Shown here piece after piece: positions 8,176 through 14,231 of a stretch of DNA of 19,648 bases. The notes under the pieces were generated by a model. It searched no databases and had not been told where the DNA came from. It worked only from the letters and a program-made list of their open reading frames with translations. Origin of the DNA: JAIBJN01 sp035461525 (GTDB lineage: Bacteria > Actinomycetota > Thermoleophilia > Gaiellales > Gaiellaceae). Both the position numbers and the translations under genes were made by a program. How positions within the stretch are numbered: position 1 is the stretch's first letter; each line of letters opens with the position of its first letter. Where the stretch lies: NCBI GenBank assembly GCA_035461525.1, contig DATHVD010000003.1:1-19648 (forward strand), written 5' to 3'.

Positions 8176-8298
8176 GAGGACCGCAACCGAGGCGCTTCCG
8201 GCGCCGGCTCGTCCACGGACGGTCGCGGCGAGGGCAGTGGGGACAACCGGCTTGTCCAGACCTGGCGGGCGCCGCGCGGACATGGACAAATAGGGCCG

Positions 8299-9654
8299 AT
8301 GGCGCAGGCGCTGGCCCGGCAGGCGGAGCCGCAGGTTCCGCCGCAGAACCTCGACGCCGAGGAGTCCGTCCTCGGCGCGATGATGCTCTCCGCCGGGGCG
8401 ATCGCGGCGGTCACCGACGTGCTCTCGGCCGACGGCCGCGAGTTCTACCGCGAAACACACGCGAAGATCTACCGGGCCGCGCTCGCCCTCTACGCGAAGG
8501 GGGAGCCCGTCGACGCGATCACGCTCGTGGACGAGCTCGACGAGCGAGGCGATCTCGAGGATGCCGGCGGCAAGGTGCGCGTGCACGAGCTCGCCGCCCT
8601 CGCGCCGGCGAGCGCGAACGCGGGCCACTACGCCCAGATCGTGAAGGAGTCGGCCACGCTCCGCGGCCTCATCCGCGCAGGCGGCGAGATCGCGCGGCTC
8701 GGCTGGGAGCGGCCCGGCGAGACCGCCGAGCTCGTCGACCGCGCCGAGCAGGTGCTCTTCGACCTCTCGCAGGAGAAGGCGACGAGCGAGTTCGCCCACA
8801 TCGAGGCGCTCCTCAAGGAGAGCTTCGAGCGGATCACGCAGCTCTACGAGTCGGGCGCAGACGTGACGGGGGTCCCTTCGGGCTTCCGCGACCTCGACCG
8901 GATCACCTCCGGCTTCCAGGAGGGGAACCTCGTGATCGTTGCCGCGCGCCCGAGCATGGGCAAGTCGGCGCTCGGCCTCTGCATGGCGGCGAACCTCGCC
9001 GTCCGGGGGAGCGTGCCCGTCGCGCTCTTCACCCTGGAGATGTCGAAGTCCGAGGTGACGCAGCGGCTCATGTGCAGCGAGGCCAAGGTCGAGTCGCAGC
9101 GGCTTCGGACCGGCAAGCTCTCGGCCGAGGACTGGCCGCGCCTGACTACCGCCTGCGACAAGCTGGCCAAGGCGCCGATCTACGTGGACGACACGGGCTC
9201 GATCACGATGATGGAGATCCGCTCGAAGGCCCGGCGGCTGAAGAGCAAGCACCCGGACCTCGGCCTCATCATCGTCGACTACCTCCAGCTGATGACCTCC
9301 GGGACGTCGGCCGAGAACCGCGTGCAGGAGGTTTCGCAGATCTCGCGCTCGCTCAAGGTGCTCGCCCGCGACCTCGACGTTCCGATCGTCGCGCTCTCCC
9401 AGCTCTCGCGCGCGGTCGAGCAGCGGCACGACAAGCGGCCGATCCTCTCCGACCTGCGCGAGAGCGGGTCGATCGAGCAGGACGCCGACATCGTCATGTT
9501 CGTCTACCGCGACGAGTACTACAACGGCGAGGACTCCGACCAGCAGGGCCTCGCCGAGGTGATCGTCGCCAAGCACCGAAACGGGCCGACGGACACCGTC
9601 AAGCTCTCGTTCCTGAAGCGCTACGCGAAGTTCTCCGACCTCGCGGCCGCCTGA
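8299..9654 (+). CDS. dnaB: Replicative DNA helicase DnaB
   Basis: Hexameric 5'-3' helicase that unwinds DNA at the replication fork. The 451-residue protein has the N-terminal DnaB domain (residues 10-115, starting PPQNLDAEESVLGAMML), a linker helix region, and the RecA-like domain with Walker A ARPSMGKS (216-223), FTLEMSKSEV, Walker B LIIVDYLQLM, the VPIVALSQLSRAVEQR motif and the C-terminal DLRESGSIEQDAD and FLKRYAKFSDL stretches. There is no intein. ATG at 8299 matches the usual N terminus; the frame is open upstream but that part is not DnaB-like. In many actinobacteria dnaB follows rplI on the same strand. Here it faces rplI from the other strand, with a small gene between. Confidence 0.97.
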   Translation: MAQALARQAEPQVPPQNLDAEESVLGAMMLSAGAIAAVTDVLSADGREFYRETHAKIYRAALALYAKGEPVDAITLVDELDERGDLEDAGGKVRVHELAALAPASANAGHYAQIVKESATLRGLIRAGGEIARLGWERPGETAELVDRAEQVLFDLSQEKATSEFAHIEALLKESFERITQLYESGADVTGVPSGFRDLDRITSGFQEGNLVIVAARPSMGKSALGLCMAANLAVRGSVPVALFTLEMSKSEVTQRLMCSEAKVESQRLRTGKLSAEDWPRLTTACDKLAKAPIYVDDTGSITMMEIRSKARRLKSKHPDLGLIIVDYLQLMTSGTSAENRVQEVSQISRSLKVLARDLDVPIVALSQLSRAVEQRHDKRPILSDLRESGSIEQDADIVMFVYRDEYYNGEDSDQQGLAEVIVAKHRNGPTDTVKLSFLKRYAKFSDLAAA

Positions 9655-9660
9655 CAGGCG

Positions 9661-9691
9661 GCGGGGCGCCGCGCCGCGTTCGGCGCCCCGC
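9661..9691 (+). terminator. dnaB terminator hairpin
   Basis: GCGGGGCGCCG (9661-9671) and CGGCGCCCCGC (9681-9691) form a perfect 11-bp stem with a 9-nt loop, starting 7 nt after the dnaB stop. It lacks a T tract. Confidence 0.7.
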
Positions 9692-9749
9692 GCCTTCGAG
9701 GAGGGCCCGTAGTGGGGCCGTTGACTCCTGGACGGCCGGGGCGGCGGCT

Positions 9750-9765
9750 TTCTTCCCGGGAAGAA
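9750..9765. promoter_or_regulatory. Perfect 16-bp palindrome upstream of the ABM gene
   Basis: TTCTTCCCGGGAAGAA is fully symmetric and ends 28 nt before the ATG of the small ABM-fold gene. It is a good operator candidate; a TTGACT at 9721-9726 could be the -35 box, but no clear -10 follows it. Confidence 0.4.
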
Positions 9766-9793
9766 CGCGTCACCCGCCCGCGTTCGTAGCAGC

Positions 9794-10111
9794 ATGATTG
9801 CGCGCTGGTGGCGGGGCTGGGCGGCCGCGACCGAGGACGCGGACGCGTACGAGGCGCTCCTCCGCGGGGAGATCTTTCCCTGGGTGCGCAGCTTCCGGGG
9901 TCAGCGCGGCGCCTACCTCTTCCGCCGGGACGTCGACGGCGAGGTGGAGTTTGCCACGCTGACCCTCTGGGAGTCCTGGGACGCGGTGCGAGCGTTCGCC
10001 GGCGACGACCCGGAGGTCGCCGTCGTGCCAGACGCCGCGCGCGCGGTGCTCTCCCGCTGGGACGAGCGCTCGGCGCACTACGAGATCGTCGAGGCGCCGG
10101 GCGGCGCCTGA
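9794..10111 (+). CDS. Small ABM-fold (dimeric alpha-beta barrel) protein
   Basis: A 105-residue protein resembling the antibiotic biosynthesis monooxygenase (ABM) superfamily. Features include the N-terminal MIARWWRGW strand, the EIFPWVRSFRGQRGAYLFRR core with FATLTLWESWDAVRAFAGDDPEVAVVPDAAR, where the TLWES-xxAVRAFAG pattern is typical of the fold. Such proteins may be cofactor-free monooxygenases, haem-degrading enzymes or stress proteins; no catalytic residue fixes which. ATG 9794 is the first start and there is no strong ribosome site. It sits alone between the dnaB terminator and the convergent rplI gene, whose stop is only 3 nt away. Confidence 0.7.
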   Translation: MIARWWRGWAAATEDADAYEALLRGEIFPWVRSFRGQRGAYLFRRDVDGEVEFATLTLWESWDAVRAFAGDDPEVAVVPDAARAVLSRWDERSAHYEIVEAPGGA

Positions 10112-10114
10112 GGC

Positions 10115-10885
10115 TCAGGCTTCGCGCTCGGCTTCCGGGTCGCCCGCGGCCTCGCCGGCGCCGGCGACCTCCGAAGTCGGCTCGGCAGCCTCCGCAGCCG
10201 GCTCGGCGGGCGTCTCAAGATCCGCCGCAGGCTCGGCCTCCGCCGGCGCAGCGGCCTCCGGGCCCGGCTCCGTCAGCATCTCCTCGGCCCCGGCCTCGGC
10301 CGCCTCCTTCGCCTCGACCTCGGCGATCGCTGCCTCGATCTCCGCCTGGCTCTCCGCCGCCTCGCCGGCGGCCTCCGCGGCGGCGGCGGCCTCGGCCGCC
10401 GCCATCGCCTCGAGCTCCTCCTCGGGCGGCAGCTCGCCGCCGAGCGGAACGACGAGCGTCTTCACCTCGACGCGGACGTCCTCGAAGACGGCGATCGGCA
10501 CCTCGTAGCGCCCGATCCGCTTGATCGCGCCGTCGAGCTCGATCTTGCGTCGGTCGACGCGGATCCCGCGTGCCCGCCAGATCTCGTCGGCGATATCCGT
10601 GCTCGTGACCGAGCCGAAGAGCGTGCCGGTCTCGCCCGCGTTCACCTCGAAGCGCAGTACGGTCTTGCGCAGGACCTCGGCGACGTGCTCGGCCTGCTCG
10701 GCCGTCCGGGCCTCCTGGCGCGCGCGCGTCGCCTCCCGCCGCTCGAGCTCCGCGACGAGCGCGGGGGTCGCAGGCTGCGCCAGCCGGCGCGGCTGGAGGT
10801 AGTTGCGCATGTAGCCGCGCGCGACCGAGACGACTTCGCCGCGCAAGCCGACCTTCTCGACGTCCTGGAGCAGGATGACGTCCAT
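10115..10885 (-). CDS. rplI: 50S ribosomal protein bL9 with long acidic C-terminal tail
   Basis: Structural protein of the large ribosomal subunit. Residues 1-150 are a normal bL9: the N-terminal rRNA-binding domain MDVILLQDVEKVGLRGEVV and ARGYMRNYLQPRRLA, the long helix (residues 41-75) and the C-terminal domain with GTLFGSVTSTDIA. About 106 further residues (10118-10437) are almost entirely Ala, Glu and Pro and look disordered. The total of 256 residues compares with about 150 in most bacteria. ATG 10885 shares one base with the rpsR stop (TGATG), so the two are translationally coupled. The gene ends the rpsF-ssb-rpsR-rplI operon. Confidence 0.96.
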   Translation of the reverse strand: MDVILLQDVEKVGLRGEVVSVARGYMRNYLQPRRLAQPATPALVAELERREATRARQEARTAEQAEHVAEVLRKTVLRFEVNAGETGTLFGSVTSTDIADEIWRARGIRVDRRKIELDGAIKRIGRYEVPIAVFEDVRVEVKTLVVPLGGELPPEEELEAMAAAEAAAAAEAAGEAAESQAEIEAAIAEVEAKEAAEAGAEEMLTEPGPEAAAPAEAEPAADLETPAEPAAEAAEPTSEVAGAGEAAGDPEAEREA

Positions 10886-11154
10886 CAGCGGCTCACGTGG
10901 TGGGAGTCGACGTACGGGAGGAGTGCGACCTCGCGCGCGCGCTTCACGGCCACCGCGATCTGGTCCTGGTGCCGGCGGCAGGCGCCGGTGATCCGGCGCG
11001 AGCGGATCTTCCCCTTCTCCGAGATGTAGCGCCGGAGCTGGTTGTAGTTCTTGTAGTCGACCTCCTCGACCTTCTCGCGGCAGAAGTAGCAGCTCTTCCG
11101 CCGGCCGGGGCCGGGCGAGGTCGGCGGCCGGCGCCGCTTCGTCTGCTGTGGCAT
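10885..11154 (-). CDS. rpsR: 30S ribosomal protein bS18
   Basis: Small-subunit protein that pairs with bS6 on the 30S platform. The 89-residue protein contains the core VDYKNYNQLRRYISEKGKIRSRRITGACRRHQ. It keeps CYFC early and C...H in GACRRH, the zinc-binding ('C+') form of S18. ATG 11154 precedes MPQQTKRRRPP, a normal basic N terminus; the frame is open upstream but is antisense-like sequence. It lies 17 nt after ssb and overlaps rplI by one base. Confidence 0.96.
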   Translation of the reverse strand: MPQQTKRRRPPTSPGPGRRKSCYFCREKVEEVDYKNYNQLRRYISEKGKIRSRRITGACRRHQDQIAVAVKRAREVALLPYVDSHHVSR

Positions 11155-11171
11155 GCGTCTCGCTTCTCTTT

Positions 11172-11621
11172 CTAGAACGGGATGTCGTCGTCGGCGGCGG
11201 CCTTCGCCCCGGCGGGCGCAAAGTCGGTCTGGTCGGCCGAGACGTCGGAGGAGGGGATGTACGAGCCCCCGCCCTCGCCCGCGTCGCCGCGGCTGTCCAG
11301 GAACTGCACCTGGAAGGCGACGACCTCGACCTTCGAGCGCTTGCCGCCGTCCTGGGCCTCCCACGACGACCAATCGAGGCGGCCGTCGATGCCGACGCGG
11401 CGGCCCTTGGCGAGGTGCTGCGAGAGCATCTCCGCCTGGTTGCCGAAGACCTTCACGTCGAAGAAGTTGGGCTTGTCGATCCAGTTCCCGGCGTCGTCGC
11501 GCTGGCGGCCGTTGACGGCGAGGCCGAGCTGCAGGACCGGCTGGCCCGACGGCAGGTGGCGAAGCTCGGGGTCGCGCGTGAGGCGGCCGACGAGCGTGAC
11601 GCGGTTGATGTCTCCAGCCAT
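11172..11621 (-). CDS. ssb: Single-stranded DNA-binding protein
   Basis: Binds single-stranded DNA during replication, repair and recombination. Residues 1-110 form the OB fold (INRVTLVGRLTRDPELRHLPSGQPV, then FFDVKVFGNQAEMLSQHLAKGRRVGIDGRL), followed by a short Gly/Ala/Asp-rich linker and the acidic tip DDDIPF, the docking site for partner proteins. At 149 residues it is a normal, compact SSB. It lies between rpsF and rpsR, the common bacterial order. Confidence 0.97.
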   Translation of the reverse strand: MAGDINRVTLVGRLTRDPELRHLPSGQPVLQLGLAVNGRQRDDAGNWIDKPNFFDVKVFGNQAEMLSQHLAKGRRVGIDGRLDWSSWEAQDGGKRSKVEVVAFQVQFLDSRGDAGEGGGSYIPSSDVSADQTDFAPAGAKAAADDDIPF

Positions 11622-11656
11622 GATTCAGAGCTCCTCAGTCGAACGTCTGTTCTATC

Positions 11657-12034
11657 CTACTCCGCCGCCTGGACGGCCTCGGGCTCGCGCGGCGCCGCCG
11701 CCCGCTCGCGTGGCGGAGACTGGTGCCGCGCCGGGGTCGTGCGCGACGCCGGGATGCGCCGGACGGCCATGTGCCGCAGGACGCCGTCGGTGATCTTGAG
11801 GACGCGGGTGAGCTCGGCGAGCGTCTCCGCGTCGCAGTCGAGCTGGAGGAGGTGGTAGAACGCCTCGGCCTTGTGATCGATCTCGTAGGCGAGCTTCCGG
11901 CGGCCCCACGCGTCCTGGGACTGCCACGACCCTCCACGCCGCTCCACGAGCTCGCGCATGCGCGTGAGGATCTCCTCCTGGCGCTCGTCGGCGAGCTCGG
12001 CGTCGAGCAGCAGCATGATCTCGTATGGGTTCAC
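11657..12034 (-). CDS. rpsF: 30S ribosomal protein bS6
   Basis: Small-subunit platform protein and partner of bS18. The 125-residue protein starts VNPYEIMLLLDAELADE and contains GRRKLAYEIDHKAEAFYHLLQL and ITDGVLRHMAVRR, all typical of bS6. The last 25 residues are a Pro/Ala/Arg-rich tail beyond the usual end. GTG at 12034 is chosen because an AAGGAGAG ribosome site lies about 13 nt upstream and the protein begins at the family's normal place. It is the first gene of the ribosomal/SSB operon, preceded by a structured leader. Confidence 0.96.
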   Translation of the reverse strand: MNPYEIMLLLDAELADERQEEILTRMRELVERRGGSWQSQDAWGRRKLAYEIDHKAEAFYHLLQLDCDAETLAELTRVLKITDGVLRHMAVRRIPASRTTPARHQSPPRERAAAPREPEAVQAAE

Positions 12035-12067
12035 GGTTCCCTGTCTCTCCTTCCCTCGGTCTAGTCG

Positions 12068-12115
12068 GCTCCGCCTTTCGCGCGCCGCTCGGGAATCAGC
12101 GGCGCCCGGCGGAGC
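12068..12115 (-). promoter_or_regulatory. Structured rpsF leader, candidate S6:S18 autoregulatory element
   Basis: On the minus strand GCTCCGCC (12115-12108) pairs with GGCGGAGC (12075-12068), and inside it GCGCCGCT (12105-12098) pairs with AGCGGCGC (12089-12082) around an 8-nt loop. The stems are joined by an asymmetric internal loop, GG on one side and GCGAAA on the other. It lies between the predicted transcript start and the rpsF ribosome site. Bacterial rpsF leaders are known to carry an element bound by the S6:S18 complex; that this is one is inferred from position and shape. Confidence 0.5.
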
Positions 12116-12128
12116 AGGAAGCCCGTCG

Positions 12129-12134
12129 AGTATA
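12129..12134. promoter_or_regulatory. Shared -10 element between rpsF and the divergent gene
   Basis: Read on the minus strand this is TATACT, a good -10 box for the rpsF operon with a leader of about 88 nt. Shifted by two bases on the plus strand it reads TATAGC, a possible -10 for the gene starting at 12178. No clear -35 box was found for either. Confidence 0.45.
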
Positions 12135-12177
12135 GCGAGCGTCCGACCCTTGCCCGCGCCCGGAGTGTCGTGCAAGA

Positions 12178-12600
12178 GTGCCGAAAGTGAGACGGAACAC
12201 AGCACTCGTGCTGGTCGCGGCCGCCGGAGCGGCAATCGGGGCTCTCGCCGCCCGCCGCCGGCGCGCGCGCGAGGCGCCTTCGGCGCCGGCCGACGAGCGC
12301 GCCGAGGACCTCCGGCGCAAGCTCGCGGAGGCGCGCGCCGCCCCGGCCGACGAGGGAGACTTCGAGGTGGCCGGCATGGGCGCCGAGACCATCGTCGAGG
12401 AGCCGGCGCCCGAGGAGGCGGCGCCAGAGCCCGAGCCGGAGGCGGGCCCCGCCGGGCCGCGCGCGCCCCGCGAGGAGCCCCCTCCCGCCGAGCCCCCGCC
12501 CGCGGACGAGTTCGAGGCGATGCGCCGCCGCATCCACGAGGAGGGCCGCGCCGCGGCCGAGGAGATGCGGCGGTCGGGCGAGCCGCCGGCCGAGCGTTAG
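12178..12600 (+). CDS. Small membrane-anchored disordered protein, unknown function
   Basis: A 140-residue protein I do not recognise. Residues 7-24 (NTALVLVAAAGAAIGALA) are one hydrophobic segment, followed by a basic RRRRAR stop-transfer cluster, so it is probably a single-pass membrane protein with its bulk in the cytoplasm. The rest is rich in Ala, Glu and Pro and looks disordered, ending in a charged helix (FEAMRRRIHEEGRAAAEEMRR). GTG 12178 places the basic residues before the membrane segment; the ribosome site is weak. It is divergent from rpsF and 3 nt upstream of the SRPBCC gene, with which it probably forms an operon. Confidence 0.65.
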   Translation: MPKVRRNTALVLVAAAGAAIGALAARRRRAREAPSAPADERAEDLRRKLAEARAAPADEGDFEVAGMGAETIVEEPAPEEAAPEPEPEAGPAGPRAPREEPPPAEPPPADEFEAMRRRIHEEGRAAAEEMRRSGEPPAER

Positions 12601-12603
12601 GAC

Positions 12604-13053
12604 GTGCACCGGAACGAGCACGCCGTCGAGATCGCAGCTCCGCCCGCCGAGGTCTTCCCCTGGCTGGTCGAGCCCGAGCTCCGGCTCCGCTGGATGGGCG
12701 CCCTCGTCGAGAGCGAGTCCGTGACGCCCGGCCCGCCCGAGGTGGGCAGCCTCCACCGCGATGTCTTCGAGGACCACGGCCAGCGCACCGAGGTCGACGC
12801 CGAGCTCGTCGAGGTCGAGCCGGGCCGTGCGCTCACCGTCAAGCTCGATGCGAAGGGCTTCGAGGGCACGAGCTCGCAGCGCCTCGAGGAGACGCCCGGG
12901 GGGACGCGGGTCTCCGTTCGCGTCGAGGCGCGCTTCACGATGCTCGCCGCGCGCCTCTTCGCGCCCATCGTCACGCGCCATGCGCAGAAGCAGCTCGAGG
13001 CCGATCTCGCCCGCCTGAAAGAGCTCGTCGAGGCCGCGCCCGGCTCGCCCTAG
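12604..13053 (+). CDS. SRPBCC (polyketide cyclase/START-like) family protein
   Basis: A 149-residue protein with a helix-grip fold pattern: EHAVEIAAPPAEVFPWLVEPELRLRWMG at the start, a central beta-sheet region with RTEVDAELVEVEPGRALTVKL, GGTRVSVRVEARFTM, and a long C-terminal helix (RHAQKQLEADLARLKELVEAA). Such proteins bind hydrophobic ligands in a pocket; the ligand here is unknown. GTG 12604 starts 3 nt after the preceding stop, so the two are likely co-transcribed. Confidence 0.75.
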   Translation: MHRNEHAVEIAAPPAEVFPWLVEPELRLRWMGALVESESVTPGPPEVGSLHRDVFEDHGQRTEVDAELVEVEPGRALTVKLDAKGFEGTSSQRLEETPGGTRVSVRVEARFTMLAARLFAPIVTRHAQKQLEADLARLKELVEAAPGSP

Positions 13054-13071
13054 CGTCCCCGCGACTCGTGT

Positions 13072-13109
13072 TTGGCTCGGCTCGCGGCTCGTGTAAGGTG
13101 ACCCTGACA
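13072..13109 (+). promoter_or_regulatory. Promoter and operator of the iron ABC transporter ATPase gene
   Basis: TTGGCT (13072-13077), a 16-nt spacer and TAAGGT (13094-13099) form a promoter that ends just before the ATG at 13109. Over it lies TGTAAGG-TGAC-CCTGACA (13092-13109), a 7+4+7 palindrome with one mismatch. It matches the perfect palindrome in front of the binding-protein gene. Confidence 0.5.
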
Positions 13110-14125
13110 TGACGCCGACCATGATCCGGCTCGAGCGCGTTTCCAAGCGCTTCGGCACGGTCCGGGCGGTCGAGGCGGCGAGCCTCGAGGTGCGCCGGGG
13201 CGAGTTCGTCGCCCTCCTCGGCCCCAGCGGCTGCGGCAAGACGACGCTCCTGCGGCTGATCGCCGGATTCGAGGCCCCCGACGAGGGTGTCGTCCGGCTC
13301 GGCGAGGAGATCGTCGCCGGCTCGCGCTGGGTGCCCCCGGAGCGCCGGCACGTGGGCATGGTCTTCCAGGACTACGCGCTCTTCCCGCACCTGAGCGTGG
13401 CCGGGAACGTCGGCTTCGGCCTCCCCCGGCGGGGCCGCGCGGCCCGCGTGGCCGAGGCACTCGACCTTGTCGGCCTCGGGCGGCACGCCGGCCGCTACCC
13501 GCACGAGCTCTCCGGGGGCCAGCAGCAGCGCGTCGCGCTCGCGCGCGCCCTCGCGCCGGAGCCGTCGGTCGTCCTCCTGGACGAGCCGTGGAGCAACATC
13601 GACCCGGTGCTGCGCGCATCGATGCGCGACGAGCTCGCGGAGATCCTCCGCGCCACCGGGGTCACCGTCCTCCTCGTCACGCACGAGCAGGAGGAGGCCT
13701 TCTCGCTCGCCGACCGCGTGGCGCTCATGCGCGAGGGGGAGATCGTCCAGACCGGCGCCCCGGAGGAGATCTACTACGGGCCCTCCACGCGCTGGGCCGG
13801 CGAGTTCGTCGGCGCAGCCAACCTCCTGCCGGGACGCGTCGAGGGCGGGCTCGTCGAGACGCTCGTGGGCCGCTTCCCCGCCCCCAACGGCGACCACGGC
13901 GACGTCCAGGTGCTCGTCAGGCCGGAGCTCCTCGAGCTCGCCGTCGACCCGGCCGGCGTGGGCGAGGTCGTCTGCCGCGAGTTCCGCGGGCACGACGTCT
14001 TCTACCGCGTCCGGCTCGGGGACGGGACGACCGTCTGCTCGCAGCGGCCCTCGAACGAGGCCATCCCCCTCGGCGCCCGCGTGGCGGTCAGGCCGCACGC
14101 CGGCCGTGTCGCCCTCTTCCACTAG
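13109..14125 (+). CDS. fbpC: Ferric iron ABC transporter ATP-binding protein (FbpC type)
   Basis: ATPase that powers import of ferric iron, on the cytoplasmic face of the membrane. The 338-residue protein has Walker A GPSGCGKTT (residues 38-46), the Q-loop FQDYALFPHLSV, signature LSGGQQQRVALARAL (134-148), Walker B VVLLDEPWSNID and the H-loop LVTHEQEEAFSLADRV. The last 110 residues form a TOBE-like domain of the PotA/FbpC kind. The start could be ATG 13109 or ATG 13121; both keep the domain whole. The substrate is inferred from the neighbouring dityrosine-type binding protein. It precedes the binding-protein gene, which has its own promoter. Confidence 0.9.
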   Translation: MTPTMIRLERVSKRFGTVRAVEAASLEVRRGEFVALLGPSGCGKTTLLRLIAGFEAPDEGVVRLGEEIVAGSRWVPPERRHVGMVFQDYALFPHLSVAGNVGFGLPRRGRAARVAEALDLVGLGRHAGRYPHELSGGQQQRVALARALAPEPSVVLLDEPWSNIDPVLRASMRDELAEILRATGVTVLLVTHEQEEAFSLADRVALMREGEIVQTGAPEEIYYGPSTRWAGEFVGAANLLPGRVEGGLVETLVGRFPAPNGDHGDVQVLVRPELLELAVDPAGVGEVVCREFRGHDVFYRVRLGDGTTVCSQRPSNEAIPLGARVAVRPHAGRVALFH

Positions 14126-14155
14126 CTTCTCGGCCCATCGTGGGTCGCCTCTCCC

Positions 14156-14218
14156 TTGACGCCTGCGCCGCGGCGTTTGTAAGGTCGGCCGCGCAATGCC
14201 TGTAAGGCAGACCTTACA
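14156..14218 (+). promoter_or_regulatory. Promoter with tandem TGTAAGG sites upstream of fbpA
   Basis: TTGACG (14156-14161), an 18-nt spacer and TAAGGT (14180-14185) make a good promoter. A perfect 18-bp palindrome TGTAAGG-CAGA-CCTTACA lies at 14201-14218, and a second TGTAAGG half-site at 14178-14184, 23 nt (about two helical turns) earlier, overlaps the -10 box. This is a strong operator candidate, perhaps for a metal-responsive DtxR-type repressor (inference). Confidence 0.6.
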
Positions 14219-14231
14219 ACTGGAGGTTCGT

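Larger units (their letters stand above)
7962..8298. promoter_or_regulatory. purA-dnaB divergent control region with a cluster of DnaA-box-like motifs
   Basis: No gene is supported in this 337-nt stretch. It holds seven 9-mers that match TTGTCCACA in 7 or 8 positions: GCGTCCACA (8015-8023), TCGTCCACA (8040-8048, minus), AAGTCCACA (8126-8134, minus), TCGTCCACG (8209-8217), TTGTCCCCA (8238-8246, minus), TTGTCCAGA (8252-8260) and TTGTCCATG (8281-8289, minus). Two pairs form inverted repeats. A LexA-like box and a dnaB promoter candidate also lie here. There is no AT-rich unwinding element, so an active origin is not supported; DnaA-linked control of dnaB or purA, or DnaA titration, is more likely (inference). 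Confidence 0.5.

Noticed and set aside
7962..8298. A chromosomal or secondary replication origin
   Set aside because: There are DnaA-box-like motifs but no AT-rich unwinding region and no dnaA, dnaN or rpmH neighbours; a regulatory or titration role fits better.
8299..9654. Intein in dnaB, a frequent insertion site
   Set aside because: The Walker A and downstream motifs are continuous and the protein has normal length.
14196..14231. ATG at 14196 as the start of the iron-binding lipoprotein
   Set aside because: It would put the operator palindrome inside the coding region and add 12 residues before the signal peptide; GTG 14232 has a GGAGG site at proper distance.
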